The notes: a model not told the origin generated them from the sequence alone. 64,000 bases of DNA from Gordonia prachuapensis (GCF_036350515.1 NZ_JAZDUE010000012.1:120213-184212), one strand, 5' to 3'. Shown: positions 49,158 to 57,831, counted from the stretch's first letter. Translations and numbers: made by a program.

Positions 49158-50315
49158 GTGACCATCCGCGATCGACTCCTCGGACTCTGCGTGGTCGTGC
49201 TGTGGGGATTGAACTTCATCGCCATCCGACTCAGCCTCGACCACTTCCCGCCATTCTTCACAGCTGCACTGCGCTTCGCGGTGATGGCGATTCCGGTGAT
49301 CGTCTTCGTCCGGTTCCCGAAGGTCCGGATGACGTGGTTTCTGCTGTACGCCATCGGATTCGGGTTCGTCCAGTTCGCGTTCCTGTTCCTCGCGATGGAT
49401 CTCGGCATGCCGACCGGCCTGGCGTCACTGGTGTTGCAGACCTCGGCGCCGTTCACCGTGCTGCTCGGTGTGGTCTTCCTGCGCGAGCGCATGAGCCTGC
49501 TGCAGGTGATCGGGATCGCGGTGGCCGTCGGCGGCATGGTGACGATCGGGATCTCCCGCGCCGGTGAGGCGTCGGTCGGCGCCGCCGCGATCGTCCCGAT
49601 GCTGCTCACCGTCGCCGCCGGCCTCGGCTGGGCATTCGGCAACATCGGCTCGCGGCTCGCGGTGCAGGGCGGCGACTCCGACCGCGACGACCCGCTGCGG
49701 ATGACCCTGTGGATGTCGGTCGTCCCGCCGATCCCCTTCGCCCTAATGAGTCTGGTGTTCGACGGACCGACCGCGGGCATCGAGGCGCTGTCCACGGTCG
49801 CCTCGCACACCGGCCTGCTGGCGATCGCCGGGCTCGCCTACACGGTCGTGCTCGGGACGGTCGTCGGATCCGGGCTGTGGATTCACCTCATGTCGCGGTA
49901 TCCGGCGAGTCGGGTGGCCCCGATGTCGCTGCTGGTGCCCATCGTCGGGATCACCGCAGCGTGGGCGATCCTCGGCGAGGTGCCCACGTGGGTCGAGCTG
50001 CTGGGTGCGGCCACGGTGATCGCCGGCTGCGCGGCCGGAGTGCTGGCCTCGCCAGGGTCGTCGGCGCGCCGCTCAGCGAAACGCGTACGCCAGCGCGGCG
50101 CCGATCCGGTCGACGGCGGCGCGCGCGTCAGGGCTGGTCAGCGTCATGTTGGCGAACCCGTGGATGAGGCCGCCGGCTCGATCGAGCGTCACCGGAACGC
50201 CCGCCTGGCGCAGCCGGTCGGCGTACTCGATGCCCTCGTCGCGGAGCGGATCGAACCCGGCGACGATCACGTACGCGGGCGCGAGTCCGGAGATGTCGTC
50301 GGCCAGCAGCGGTGA
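49158..50315 (+). CDS. EamA/DMT-family transporter with read-through C terminus
   Basis: The first about 300 residues are a ten-helix drug/metabolite transporter: VVVLWGLNFIAIRLSLDHFP, MPTGLASLVLQTSAPFTVLLG, VFLRERMSLLQVIGIAVAVGG in half one and the mirrored RYPASRVAPMSLLVPIVGI, LGEVPTWVELLGAATVIAGC in half two. The family usually ends near GCAAGVLASPG (about residue 300). Here the frame stays open for about 80 more hydrophilic residues, all antisense to the esterase gene (243 bases). EamA proteins export amino acids or metabolites (YdeD-like). The read-through tail is probably disordered. Confidence 0.85.
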   Translation: MTIRDRLLGLCVVVLWGLNFIAIRLSLDHFPPFFTAALRFAVMAIPVIVFVRFPKVRMTWFLLYAIGFGFVQFAFLFLAMDLGMPTGLASLVLQTSAPFTVLLGVVFLRERMSLLQVIGIAVAVGGMVTIGISRAGEASVGAAAIVPMLLTVAAGLGWAFGNIGSRLAVQGGDSDRDDPLRMTLWMSVVPPIPFALMSLVFDGPTAGIEALSTVASHTGLLAIAGLAYTVVLGTVVGSGLWIHLMSRYPASRVAPMSLLVPIVGITAAWAILGEVPTWVELLGAATVIAGCAAGVLASPGSSARRSAKRVRQRGADPVDGGARVRAGQRHVGEPVDEAAGSIERHRNARLAQPVGVLDALVAERIEPGDDHVRGRESGDVVGQQR

Positions 50316-51131
50316 GACGCGCGGGTCGGTGCGCTGCTCGACGTCGGGGACGTAGTCGTCGGTGAACGAGTCGACGTCCGCGTCGGTCAGGTACAGGCCG
50401 GACGCGAACTCGAGGCGCGACGGCCTCTTGCTCGACACGTCGACGACCGGGTAGATGAGCATCTGCAGGCACGGTGTGACGTCGTCGTCGCGGACCTGCT
50501 GGGCGACGACCGCGGAAAGGTTGCCGCCGGCGCTGTCACCTGCCACCGCGACCCGGTCAGGTGCCACACCCCAGTGCGGCGCCTTGTCGACGGCGAACCG
50601 CCAGGCCGCGACCGCGTCGTCGACGGCTGCCGGGAACCGGTGTTCGGGGGCCAGCCGATAGTCGACGGAGAGGATGTCGGCGCCGGTCGACAGGGCGAGC
50701 CTGCGCACCAGGTTGTCGTGGCTGACCCGGTCCCCGAGGACGAAACCGCCGCCGTGGAAGAACACGACCACGCCGACCGAGTCCACCCGGGCTCGGTAGC
50801 GGGTGGCCGGGATCGGGCCGCCCGGACCGTCGATGAGCAGGTCTTCCTCGACGGCCATCGGCGGCAGTTTCTCCGCGAGGGTGACCGCGTTGGCGAGGAC
50901 GTCGGCGCGCGCCCGGGCGATCGGCTTGCCGGTGAGCGCGAACGCCGGAACCTTGTCGGCGATCAGTCCCGTCAGCGCCATCTCCGGCGACAACCGGTCG
51001 CCGTCGGCGTTGACCCGCCCCCACTGGCCGGCGAACCGCAGCACCGCCGGCGGGATGTGCCCGGCGGACCGCATCAGTCCGCGTTGCATGCGGGCGAGGA
51101 ACGAGGGCGACGTCGCTGTGGCCTGACTCAC
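50073..51131 (-). CDS. alpha/beta hydrolase, hormone-sensitive-lipase type esterase
   Basis: The 352-residue protein has the HSL-family oxyanion motif FFHGGGFVLGD, the catalytic Ser in VAVAGDSAGGNLSA, Asp in GFDPLRDEGIEY and His in GGLIHGFANM. No signal peptide is evident, so it works in the cytoplasm or at the membrane, cleaving acyl esters (LipH/LipI-like in mycobacteria). Its 3' 243 bases are antisense to the EamA frame; its strong motifs make it the certain gene of the two in that stretch. Confidence 0.92.
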   Translation of the reverse strand: MSQATATSPSFLARMQRGLMRSAGHIPPAVLRFAGQWGRVNADGDRLSPEMALTGLIADKVPAFALTGKPIARARADVLANAVTLAEKLPPMAVEEDLLIDGPGGPIPATRYRARVDSVGVVVFFHGGGFVLGDRVSHDNLVRRLALSTGADILSVDYRLAPEHRFPAAVDDAVAAWRFAVDKAPHWGVAPDRVAVAGDSAGGNLSAVVAQQVRDDDVTPCLQMLIYPVVDVSSKRPSRLEFASGLYLTDADVDSFTDDYVPDVEQRTDPRVSPLLADDISGLAPAYVIVAGFDPLRDEGIEYADRLRQAGVPVTLDRAGGLIHGFANMTLTSPDARAAVDRIGAALAYAFR

Positions 51132-51195
51132 GCCCGCGAGCGTACCGCCGACGCACGATCTGCCTGCCGTGGGGCGCTTGTGTCAGACTCGTGCC

Positions 51196-52479
51196 ATGTC
51201 CGACGGCACCCGTGTCCCGCTGCGCACCACCCTCGCGTTGTCTGCAGCGTCGGCGGCACGCTGGGCGTCGCGAACCGCAGGTCGTGGCAAGGGATCGATG
51301 ATCGGCGGCCTGGTCGCGGCGAAGATCGACCCGAACATCATGGATCGGCTGGCCGCCGGTAAGCGCACCGCACTGGTCACCGGGACGAACGGCAAATCCA
51401 CGACGACCCGGATGACGGCCGCGGCGCTCTCCGAACTCGGCGAGGTGGCCACGCAGGCCGACGGCGCGAACATGGACGCCGGCATCATCGCGACGCTGAC
51501 ACTGCACCGGGCGGCGCAGATCTGCGCGCTCGAGGTCGACGAGCTGCACGTGCCCCACGTCAGCGACGCCGTCGACCCCGAGGTTCTGGTGATGCTCAAC
51601 CTCTCCCGCGATCAGCTCGATCGCGTCGGAGAGATCAACATGATCGAACGCCGTCTGCGGGAGGGCATTTCCCGCCATCCGTCGATGACGATCGTCGCCA
51701 ACTGCGACGACGTGCTGGTCACGTCCGCGGCGTTCGATGCGTCGGAGGTGGTGTGGGTCGCGGCGGGTGCGAGTTGGGTGGGTGACTCGGTGAGCTGTCC
51801 GCGTACCGGCGAGCCCATCATCCGTTCCGGCGTCGATTGGTATTCCAGCGGCGACGAGGGTTTCCGCCGCCCCACCCCCGATTGGTGGTTCGACGACGAG
51901 AACATCCATGGCCCAGACGGTTTCGTCGCGCCGATGACGTTGTCGGTGCCGGGCCGGGCGAACCGCGGCAACGCGACCCAGGCCGTCGCCGCTGCCGTCG
52001 CGATGGGCGCCGACCCGGCGAAAGCCGTTGCGGCGGTGGGCACCGTCGGCGAGGTGGCCGGCCGTTACGGCACCCATCAGGTGGGCAATCACTCGGTGCG
52101 GACGCTGCTGGCGAAGAACCCTGCCGGCTGGCAGGAGGCGCTGTCGATGATCGACCAGGACGCCGACGGATTGGTGATCGCAGTCAACGGACAGGTCCCC
52201 GACGGCGAGGACCTGTCCTGGTTGTGGGATGTGCGGTTCGAGGCGTTCGAGACCATGAAGGTGGTGGCGGCCGGGGAAAGAGCCGCGGATCTGTCGGTCC
52301 GCCTGCTCTATGCCGGCGCCGAACACACCACGATCCCGGAACCGATGAAGGCCATCGCATCCTGCCCACCGGGCCGGGTGGAGGTGCTCGCCAATTACAC
52401 CGCATTCCGCGATCTCGGCGTGGCACTCGAACGCGCGGAGCGTGCCCGCGGCGCCGACCTGAAGGGGGCCGGGTCATGA
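51196..52479 (+). CDS. murT: lipid II isoglutaminyl synthase, Mur ligase-like subunit
   Basis: ATG 51196 gives 427 residues. The Mur ligase ATP site GTNGKSTTTRM is at about 63-73, followed by EVDELHVPHV and NLSRDQLDRVGEI, and the C-terminal ligase domain. With GatD it amidates the D-glutamate of lipid II to D-isoglutamine, needed for peptidoglycan cross-linking. Only one Cys is visible in the insertion VSCPRTGEPI, so the four-Cys zinc ribbon of staphylococcal MurT seems absent. The stop overlaps gatD (ATGA). Synteny matches Rv3712-Rv3713. Confidence 0.95.
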   Translation: MSDGTRVPLRTTLALSAASAARWASRTAGRGKGSMIGGLVAAKIDPNIMDRLAAGKRTALVTGTNGKSTTTRMTAAALSELGEVATQADGANMDAGIIATLTLHRAAQICALEVDELHVPHVSDAVDPEVLVMLNLSRDQLDRVGEINMIERRLREGISRHPSMTIVANCDDVLVTSAAFDASEVVWVAAGASWVGDSVSCPRTGEPIIRSGVDWYSSGDEGFRRPTPDWWFDDENIHGPDGFVAPMTLSVPGRANRGNATQAVAAAVAMGADPAKAVAAVGTVGEVAGRYGTHQVGNHSVRTLLAKNPAGWQEALSMIDQDADGLVIAVNGQVPDGEDLSWLWDVRFEAFETMKVVAAGERAADLSVRLLYAGAEHTTIPEPMKAIASCPPGRVEVLANYTAFRDLGVALERAERARGADLKGAGS

Positions 52480-53198
52480 GCGAATCCACCCTGCGCATCG
52501 GTCTGGTGTTGCCCGACGTGATGGGCACCTACGGCGACGGCGGTAATGCGCTGGTGTTGCGTCAGCGCGCGTTGATGCGCGGCATCGACGCCGAGATCGT
52601 CCAGATCACCCTCGACGACGACGTACCCGACTCACTCGACGTCTACACCCTCGGCGGTGCCGAGGATTATGCGCAGCGCCTGGCCACCCGACACCTCACC
52701 CGGTACCCGGGGCTGCAGCGCGCGGCGGCTGCCGGCCGCCCGGTGCTGGCGATCTGCGCAGCGATCCAGGTTCTCGGCCATTGGTACGAGACATCGGCGG
52801 GCGAACGGGTGGACGGGATCTCGTTGTTCGACCTCACCACCTCGCCCCAGGACACCCGCAGCATCGGCGAACTGGTCACCGAGCCGGTCGTCGACGGTCT
52901 CACCGCTCCACTTACCGGCTTCGAGAATCACCGTGGCGGAAGCACTCTCGGCGCTGATGCCCAACCCTTGGCGAAGGTGCGGCACGGTGTCGGCAACGGC
53001 GTCGGCGACGGCACCGAAGGAGTGGCGCAGGGATCGGTGATCGGCACGTACATGCACGGTCCCGCGCTCGCCCGCAATCCGGAACTCGCCGACCATCTGC
53101 TGACGCGTGCGATGGGGACCGATTCGCTTGCACCGCTGGATCTTCCGCAGGTCGACCGGCTTCGCAGGGAGCGACTGGCCGCCGGCCGTCGCGGCTAG
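52476..53198 (+). CDS. gatD: lipid II isoglutaminyl synthase, glutaminase subunit
   Basis: ATG 52476 overlaps the murT stop by 4 bases. The 240-residue class I glutamine amidotransferase-like protein has the nucleophile C94 in VLAICAAIQVLG and the catalytic H194 in IGTYMHGPALARNPEL. It releases ammonia from glutamine and passes it to MurT for amidation of lipid II. This enzyme pair is shared by mycobacteria and Gram-positive bacteria. A family B repeat follows directly. Confidence 0.95.
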   Translation: MSESTLRIGLVLPDVMGTYGDGGNALVLRQRALMRGIDAEIVQITLDDDVPDSLDVYTLGGAEDYAQRLATRHLTRYPGLQRAAAAGRPVLAICAAIQVLGHWYETSAGERVDGISLFDLTTSPQDTRSIGELVTEPVVDGLTAPLTGFENHRGGSTLGADAQPLAKVRHGVGNGVGDGTEGVAQGSVIGTYMHGPALARNPELADHLLTRAMGTDSLAPLDLPQVDRLRRERLAAGRRG

Positions 53199-53208
53199 CC
53201 ACCCCCGG

Positions 53209-53252
53209 TCCCTGAGGAGACCCGGAGCCTGCGGAGGGTCGTCACGAAGGGC
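53209..53252 (+). repeat. dispersed 44-bp repeat, family B (copy 2)
   Basis: TCCCTGAGGAGACCCGGAGC to CGTCACGAAGGGC, right after the gatD stop; 41 of 44 positions match the copy at 22423. Confidence 0.8.
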
Positions 53253-53261
53253 CCGCGAAGC

Positions 53262-53423
53262 TCACCGCAGCGATCGATCGGGACGGAACCGCGCGCACAC
53301 CGTCGGACCGCAGATCGCGCAGTCGGTACCGGCCCGGTAGTGCGTGTGTGCATCCCGCGGATGCCCGCACCGGCAGGTTGACGAGGGGCTGCGTCCGAGC
53401 CATCGTGTGATCACATCCCACAT
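53262..53423 (-). CDS. small Cys/His-rich putative zinc-binding protein
   Basis: ATG 53423 to TGA 53262 encodes 53 residues: MWDVITRWLGRSPSSTCRCG, HPRDAHTHYRAGTDCAICG, then PTVCARFRPDRSLR. The pattern C17-x-C19-x-H21 ... H26-x-H28 ... C35-x2-C38 ... C43 reads like a compact zinc ribbon/knuckle. Codons show a strong third-position GC bias in this frame. It lies between the end of gatD and the uracil-DNA glycosylase gene, on the same strand as the latter. Function unknown; nucleic-acid or protein binding is a fair guess. Confidence 0.7.
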   Translation of the reverse strand: MWDVITRWLGRSPSSTCRCGHPRDAHTHYRAGTDCAICGPTVCARFRPDRSLR

Positions 53424-53474
53424 GCTTCGGGCCCCGCTCCCTTCCGCGACGACACTGCCACCACTCCCCGAAGC

Positions 53475-54215
53475 CTACCCGCCGTCCCGTCCGTCCCGTG
53501 GAGGCTTGGTCGCCAGTCCGGCGTGCGCGGCGGCAGCGCGAAGTACGTCGGCGAGCATCTCGGGTGTGAGCCGTCCGGTGAACGTATTGTGTTGACTCAC
53601 GTGATAACTCCCGAAAACCGCCAACTCCGCCTCGTCGCGGCGGATCACTGTTCGCGCACCATGGCCGAACTTGGGTTTCGGCCGCTCGACGATCCACCCG
53701 AGATCTCCGAACGCCCGCAGGCCGGCCTGCCATCCGAACGCACCGAGCACCACCACGGACCGCAGAGTCGGCGCCAGCAGGGCGAGTTCGGCGTCGAGCC
53801 ACCGAGCACAGCGATCACGTTCGGCAATCGTCGGCTTGTTCTGCGGCGGAGCGCAATGCACTGGGGCCGTCATCCGCACCCCGAACAACCGCATGCCGTC
53901 GTCGGCCGAGTCGGCCGTCGGACGGCTCGCCAACCCGACCTCGTGCAGCGTCCGGAACAGCACGTCCCCGCTCTGATCTCCGGTGAACATCCGCCCGGTC
54001 CGGTTGGCCCCGTGTGCGGCCGGCGCCAGCCCCAGGATCAGCACCCGCGCGTCGACCGGCCCGAAGCCCGGGACAGGTCGCCCCCAGTACGTCTGGTCGG
54101 CGAACGCGGCGCGCTTCTCGCGGGCCACCTGCTCACGCCACTCCACCAGCCGTGGACACGCCCGGCAGTCGATGAGGTCACTGTCGAGCGCGGCCATCGT
54201 GCGATAGGCGCCCAT
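53475..54215 (-). CDS. uracil-DNA glycosylase, family 4/5 (Fe-S type, UdgB-like)
   Basis: The 246-residue protein has the [4Fe-4S] cysteines C17 and C20 (IDCRACPRLVEWR), C121 and C136, and the active-site segment LGLAPAAHGANRTGRMFTGD plus GSYHVSQHNTFTGRL. The AAHGANRTGR motif (Ala-rich, no catalytic Asp of family 1 GDDPY type) marks family 5 UdgB enzymes, which remove uracil, hydroxymethyluracil, ethenocytosine and hypoxanthine from DNA. Start may be M1 or M7. Such enzymes suit a GC-rich genome prone to cytosine deamination. Confidence 0.92.
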   Translation of the reverse strand: MGAYRTMAALDSDLIDCRACPRLVEWREQVAREKRAAFADQTYWGRPVPGFGPVDARVLILGLAPAAHGANRTGRMFTGDQSGDVLFRTLHEVGLASRPTADSADDGMRLFGVRMTAPVHCAPPQNKPTIAERDRCARWLDAELALLAPTLRSVVVLGAFGWQAGLRAFGDLGWIVERPKPKFGHGARTVIRRDEAELAVFGSYHVSQHNTFTGRLTPEMLADVLRAAAAHAGLATKPPRDGRDGG

Positions 54216-54224
54216 GAGTCAACC

Positions 54225-55511
54225 CTACGGACGCGACTCCGATGCGCCGAAGTCGTTTCGTTCGACGAGCCATGCCGCGACCACGCCGGCTACCAGACCC
54301 CAGAACGGGGCACCGATGTTCAGCACGGTGAGATCGGAGACGGTGACCAGGAAGGTGACGAGCGCGCCCAGGGTGAAGCCGCCCGAGAACGCGGCTCGGA
54401 ACGCGTTCTGCAACGCGCCCAGTAGAGCCAGACCACCGACGGTCGCGATGAACGCGGCCGGCATCGCCAGCATCACCGCGACGAAGGCGGGCGCGAACAG
54501 ACCGACCAGTACTGCCAGCAGGCCGAATGTCAACGCTGCGGTGTACTGCCGTTCACGGCGACCGTCGGCGACGAGAATCGCGTTGGTCGGCCCCGCCAGG
54601 CACGTCGAGATCGAACCGATGAAGGCGGCAAGCATCGACATCACCCCGCAGGCCACCGTCACCACGGTGACCGGCGGCCGATGCCCCGCAGACCTCAGTA
54701 CGGCGACGCCCTGCCCGTTCTGTACGACGATGACGGTGATCGCGAGCGGGATCACCAACTCGACGATGGCGCGGACCGTGAACTCCGGCATTTGGACGAC
54801 GGGCGCCGCGAAGATGTCCGACGACGTCCTCTCGAGGTCGAACTGACCGGAGGCGGCGACGGCGGCGATCCCGACGAGCGACGCCCCGATGATCGGCGGC
54901 ATCCAACGCCTCAGCGCGCGATGGCAACTGAGTAGGAAGAAGGCCACCACCACGGGTACCGCGACCACCGGATCGGTGCCCACCGACGTCACGACGTCGA
55001 CGCCGAACTGCAGGAACACCCCGGCGACCATCGCCATCACGATCGGGGTCGGCAGAGCCGACATGAAGGCACGGACCCGCCCGGTCAACCCTATCGCCGC
55101 GATCAGCACACCGGTGAGGACGAATGCGCCGAGAACCTCCGCCCAGGCGAGGTGCTGTAGCGACGCGCCCACCAACACGGTTCCCGGTATGGTCCAGGCG
55201 AACGCCAGCGGCATCCGGTACACCCAGCTGGCGACCGCGGTCAACGCACCGTTGAGGACGAACACCCCGAAGATCCACGACGAAAGCTCCGCCGCGCTGA
55301 GATCGCCGGCCGCGCCGGCGGCGAGGATGATCGCCACCGGCCCCGAGGCCGAGAAGATCAGACCGACGACGCCGTTGAGTAGGTATGCCGGACCGACGTC
55401 ACGAAGCACGGTGCGGGGGCGCGCGATCCGAGCGGCCGGCCTCTCCGACCGATCATCGTCAGGGTCGAGAACCGCTGTGGCGGTGTGCGGGCGCGTGTGC
55501 GACGCGACCAT
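54225..55511 (-). CDS. BenE-family benzoate/H+ symporter-like transporter
   Basis: ATG 55511 (SD AGGAGC) gives 428 residues with about twelve helices. FSASGPVAIILAAG, YRMPLAFAWTIPGTVLVG, ALPTPIVMAMVAGVFLQFG and FIGSISTCLAGPTNAIL are BenE signatures. BenE transporters bring benzoate or related aromatic acids in with protons. No aromatic degradation gene lies nearby, so the true substrate may differ. The start of the gene lies downstream of a 170-base gap without recognised signals; the stop is 9 bases from the UdgB start. Confidence 0.9.
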   Translation of the reverse strand: MVASHTRPHTATAVLDPDDDRSERPAARIARPRTVLRDVGPAYLLNGVVGLIFSASGPVAIILAAGAAGDLSAAELSSWIFGVFVLNGALTAVASWVYRMPLAFAWTIPGTVLVGASLQHLAWAEVLGAFVLTGVLIAAIGLTGRVRAFMSALPTPIVMAMVAGVFLQFGVDVVTSVGTDPVVAVPVVVAFFLLSCHRALRRWMPPIIGASLVGIAAVAASGQFDLERTSSDIFAAPVVQMPEFTVRAIVELVIPLAITVIVVQNGQGVAVLRSAGHRPPVTVVTVACGVMSMLAAFIGSISTCLAGPTNAILVADGRRERQYTAALTFGLLAVLVGLFAPAFVAVMLAMPAAFIATVGGLALLGALQNAFRAAFSGGFTLGALVTFLVTVSDLTVLNIGAPFWGLVAGVVAAWLVERNDFGASESRP

Positions 55512-55681
55512 GCGAGAAGCTCCTGGCATCGACAATCCTTGGCACGGCATCACTTTGCCGGAAGCCCCATCGTATCGCCGATGATGCCGCAGACCAGGAC
55601 AGAGTTTCGTCGGATTCATTCATGCTCGCGATGAATGCCGCCGGCCTGAAGGAGCGAGAGTGCGCGTGGACGTCGGCGACC

Positions 55682-56227
55682 TCAGTCCAGGACGCGACAC
55701 CGTTCCCGTGTGCGATCCACCGCAAACCATCCACGCTCGAACTGTTGCCACTGCTCGAGCTGCGGCCGCGATCCCTCACCGTCGCGGGCGACGCTGCGCT
55801 CGAGCCGCTGCGCGGCGGTCCCACCATCGAGCCACAGGGAATGTGTCAAACGCGGGGCGATCCGCCGTCGCGCCGACGACACCCCTTCGATGATCAGGAG
55901 CGGTTCCCAGCGCAGCCACACCAACCGTCCCGGCTCGGGGACGCCGTCACGCCACACCCGGGGACGGAAGTGATAGTCATGTCGCCGCACAAACGCCTGC
56001 AGCACATCGGTTTCCAGCTCCGGCCACCAGGCGACCGGGTTGTCCCAGGTGGCAAAGTCGTCGGTACGGATCAGCTGCACCCCGACTCGGTTGGCGCGCA
56101 GGCGGGATACCAAAGCGTCGGCGACCGTCGACTTGCCGGCCCCGGACGGGCCGTCGATGGCCACGATCCCGGAGTCCATCTCGTTCGCGATATCGTCGAG
56201 CCGACGACCGATCGCCGGGTCGATCAT
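55682..56227 (-). CDS. P-loop nucleoside/uridine kinase-like protein
   Basis: The 181-residue protein has Walker A AIDGPSGAGKSTVADAL at about 23-39 and LIRTDDFATWDNP (Walker B-like), with RWEPLLIIEGVSSARR as in uridine kinase-like proteins and (d)NMP kinases. It likely phosphorylates a nucleoside or another small hydroxyl substrate. Its ATG overlaps the stop of the TAP-type hydrolase upstream on the same strand by 4 bases, showing cotranscription. Pairing with an exported peptidase is unexpected. Confidence 0.85.
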   Translation of the reverse strand: MIDPAIGRRLDDIANEMDSGIVAIDGPSGAGKSTVADALVSRLRANRVGVQLIRTDDFATWDNPVAWWPELETDVLQAFVRRHDYHFRPRVWRDGVPEPGRLVWLRWEPLLIIEGVSSARRRIAPRLTHSLWLDGGTAAQRLERSVARDGEGSRPQLEQWQQFERGWFAVDRTRERCRVLD

Positions 56228-57831
56228 CTGACGGTTCCGATCCCGGTTCGCGGCGGATCGGTCAGTGACGCTACGATCGGCGGCTCGGGAACCCTTGTGA
56301 CAGGAGTACGTCCGGATCTCAGATACTCGACGATCGCGCGATCCAGGGGCGGGTTGGACCGACCCAGTTGCCCATGGTCACCGCCCCCGACGGTGATCAG
56401 ATGGCTACGCATCTGACGTTGCATCACCAACGATTCGCCGTACGGGGTCTGCGGATCGCCGAGGCTCTGGATCTGCAACGGCTGCACCGCAAGCCCTCGG
56501 TTGCGCAGGGCCACCGGCCGCGTGACGGCAGGTGCGCCGGCACATGCCATGCCGGACTGGTAATAGAGGCCGGGCGCCTCGAAGATGTCGGCGACGAGGT
56601 AGTTCGCGTAGAGGGAGCCCGGGATCTGCCACGGCTGCGCCGGCACCTGATTCTCGTTGCACAGGATCAACGCCTGCATCTCCTGCAGGTTCGTCAGGAT
56701 TCGGACGATGTCGGGGTCCGGCTGGGAGGGCGGCTGGGCCCGACCGGCGATCCGCATCGCGACCAGCGGCCATGCGTTGCGGTCGGGCGCAGCCTGTCGG
56801 GTGACGCCGAGCAGCGAGGAATTCGCCTGCAGCCCACCGGGCACCACGAGTGTTGCGATGAGGTTCTCGAACTCGGCGCGGGCCTCCGCGGTGAGGTTGA
56901 CCCCCGCGAGGTACTGGCCGGCCACCGCGCGCAGACCGGGCGGCACATCACCCACCTGTGCGGGAGGTGCGGCCAGCGACGGTGGCACACCGGACTCCTC
57001 GGCGACCTTCGCACTCCACTTCCGGTAGACCGCCAACGGTGTGCGACCCAGGTGATAGATGTTGTCGCGCTGCGCGATCCACGCCATCATCTGGTGGACT
57101 CGGCGTTTGTACCCGGGCGTCTGCGACGCCAGCACACCGTTCCACACCAGCTCCGGGTTCACACCGGAGTCGAGAATCAGCCGGTCGGTGTGCCGCGGGT
57201 AGAGCGTCGCGTAGGTCGACATCAGCAACGACCCGTAGGAGATGCCGTACAGGCTCACCCGCTCCACGCCGAGGGCCTGACGCACCACCCCGATGTCGCG
57301 GGCAGTGTTCTCGGTGGTCAGAGTGCGGACATAGCCAGGGCGACTCTGGTCGCAGCGTTCCCGGTTGACCGCGCCGGCGGCGACGATTCCCGCCAACGGC
57401 CCTGCCTCGGCGGCCGGCGCACATTCCACTGGTGTCGATGACAGCAGCCCGCGTGGCTGCACCGCCACGAGGTCCCACTCGTCCCGCATTGCATCGGGGA
57501 TCGGCAGCGCCGAGAACATCCCGACCGCGTCTCCCCCGGGGCCACCCGGATTGCCGATCAGCACCCCACGCTTGCGGGAGGGGTCGCGAGCTGCCAGGCG
57601 GCTGACCGTGATGTCGATCGTCGGCCCTGACGGGTTGGCATGGTCCCGGGGCACCTGCACCGTCGCGCATCGCACCTCGGGGGCGGCGAAGTGGATCGCC
57701 GGGCACGGCCCCCAGTCGAGTCTCTGCTCGGGAACCGCGTGGGCCTGCGGCAACGCCGTCATTCCCAGTGCACTTCCGACCGCCACGGTCACTGCGAGCA
57801 AACGAGTGCGAACTCTTCCCCGACGCGTCAC
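56224..57831 (-). CDS. exported alpha/beta hydrolase, tripeptidyl aminopeptidase (TAP/SlpD) type
   Basis: The 535-residue protein has a signal peptide (LLAVTVAVGSALGMTALP, QAHAVP) and a TAP-family hydrolase: NPGGPGGDAVGMF oxyanion region, YGISYGSLLMSTY with the nucleophile Ser (about residue 199), GDPQTPYGES with Asp and GGGDHGQLG with His, plus the C-terminal TAP domain. It cleaves peptides or small esters outside the membrane. Translation is coupled to the kinase-like gene (4-base overlap). Confidence 0.9.
   Translation of the reverse strand: MTRRGRVRTRLLAVTVAVGSALGMTALPQAHAVPEQRLDWGPCPAIHFAAPEVRCATVQVPRDHANPSGPTIDITVSRLAARDPSRKRGVLIGNPGGPGGDAVGMFSALPIPDAMRDEWDLVAVQPRGLLSSTPVECAPAAEAGPLAGIVAAGAVNRERCDQSRPGYVRTLTTENTARDIGVVRQALGVERVSLYGISYGSLLMSTYATLYPRHTDRLILDSGVNPELVWNGVLASQTPGYKRRVHQMMAWIAQRDNIYHLGRTPLAVYRKWSAKVAEESGVPPSLAAPPAQVGDVPPGLRAVAGQYLAGVNLTAEARAEFENLIATLVVPGGLQANSSLLGVTRQAAPDRNAWPLVAMRIAGRAQPPSQPDPDIVRILTNLQEMQALILCNENQVPAQPWQIPGSLYANYLVADIFEAPGLYYQSGMACAGAPAVTRPVALRNRGLAVQPLQIQSLGDPQTPYGESLVMQRQMRSHLITVGGGDHGQLGRSNPPLDRAIVEYLRSGRTPVTRVPEPPIVASLTDPPRTGIGTVR

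Noticed and set aside
50557..52326. 589-codon minus-strand frame over murT and the esterase gene
   Set aside because: Antisense shadow spanning two real genes on different strands; Arg/Asp/Gly-rich, no motif.
53242..53802. 186-codon minus-strand frame overlapping the 3' part of the uracil-DNA glycosylase gene
   Set aside because: Overlaps a certain gene in another frame and is Arg-rich throughout; the 53-aa frame at 53262-53423 explains the free part better.
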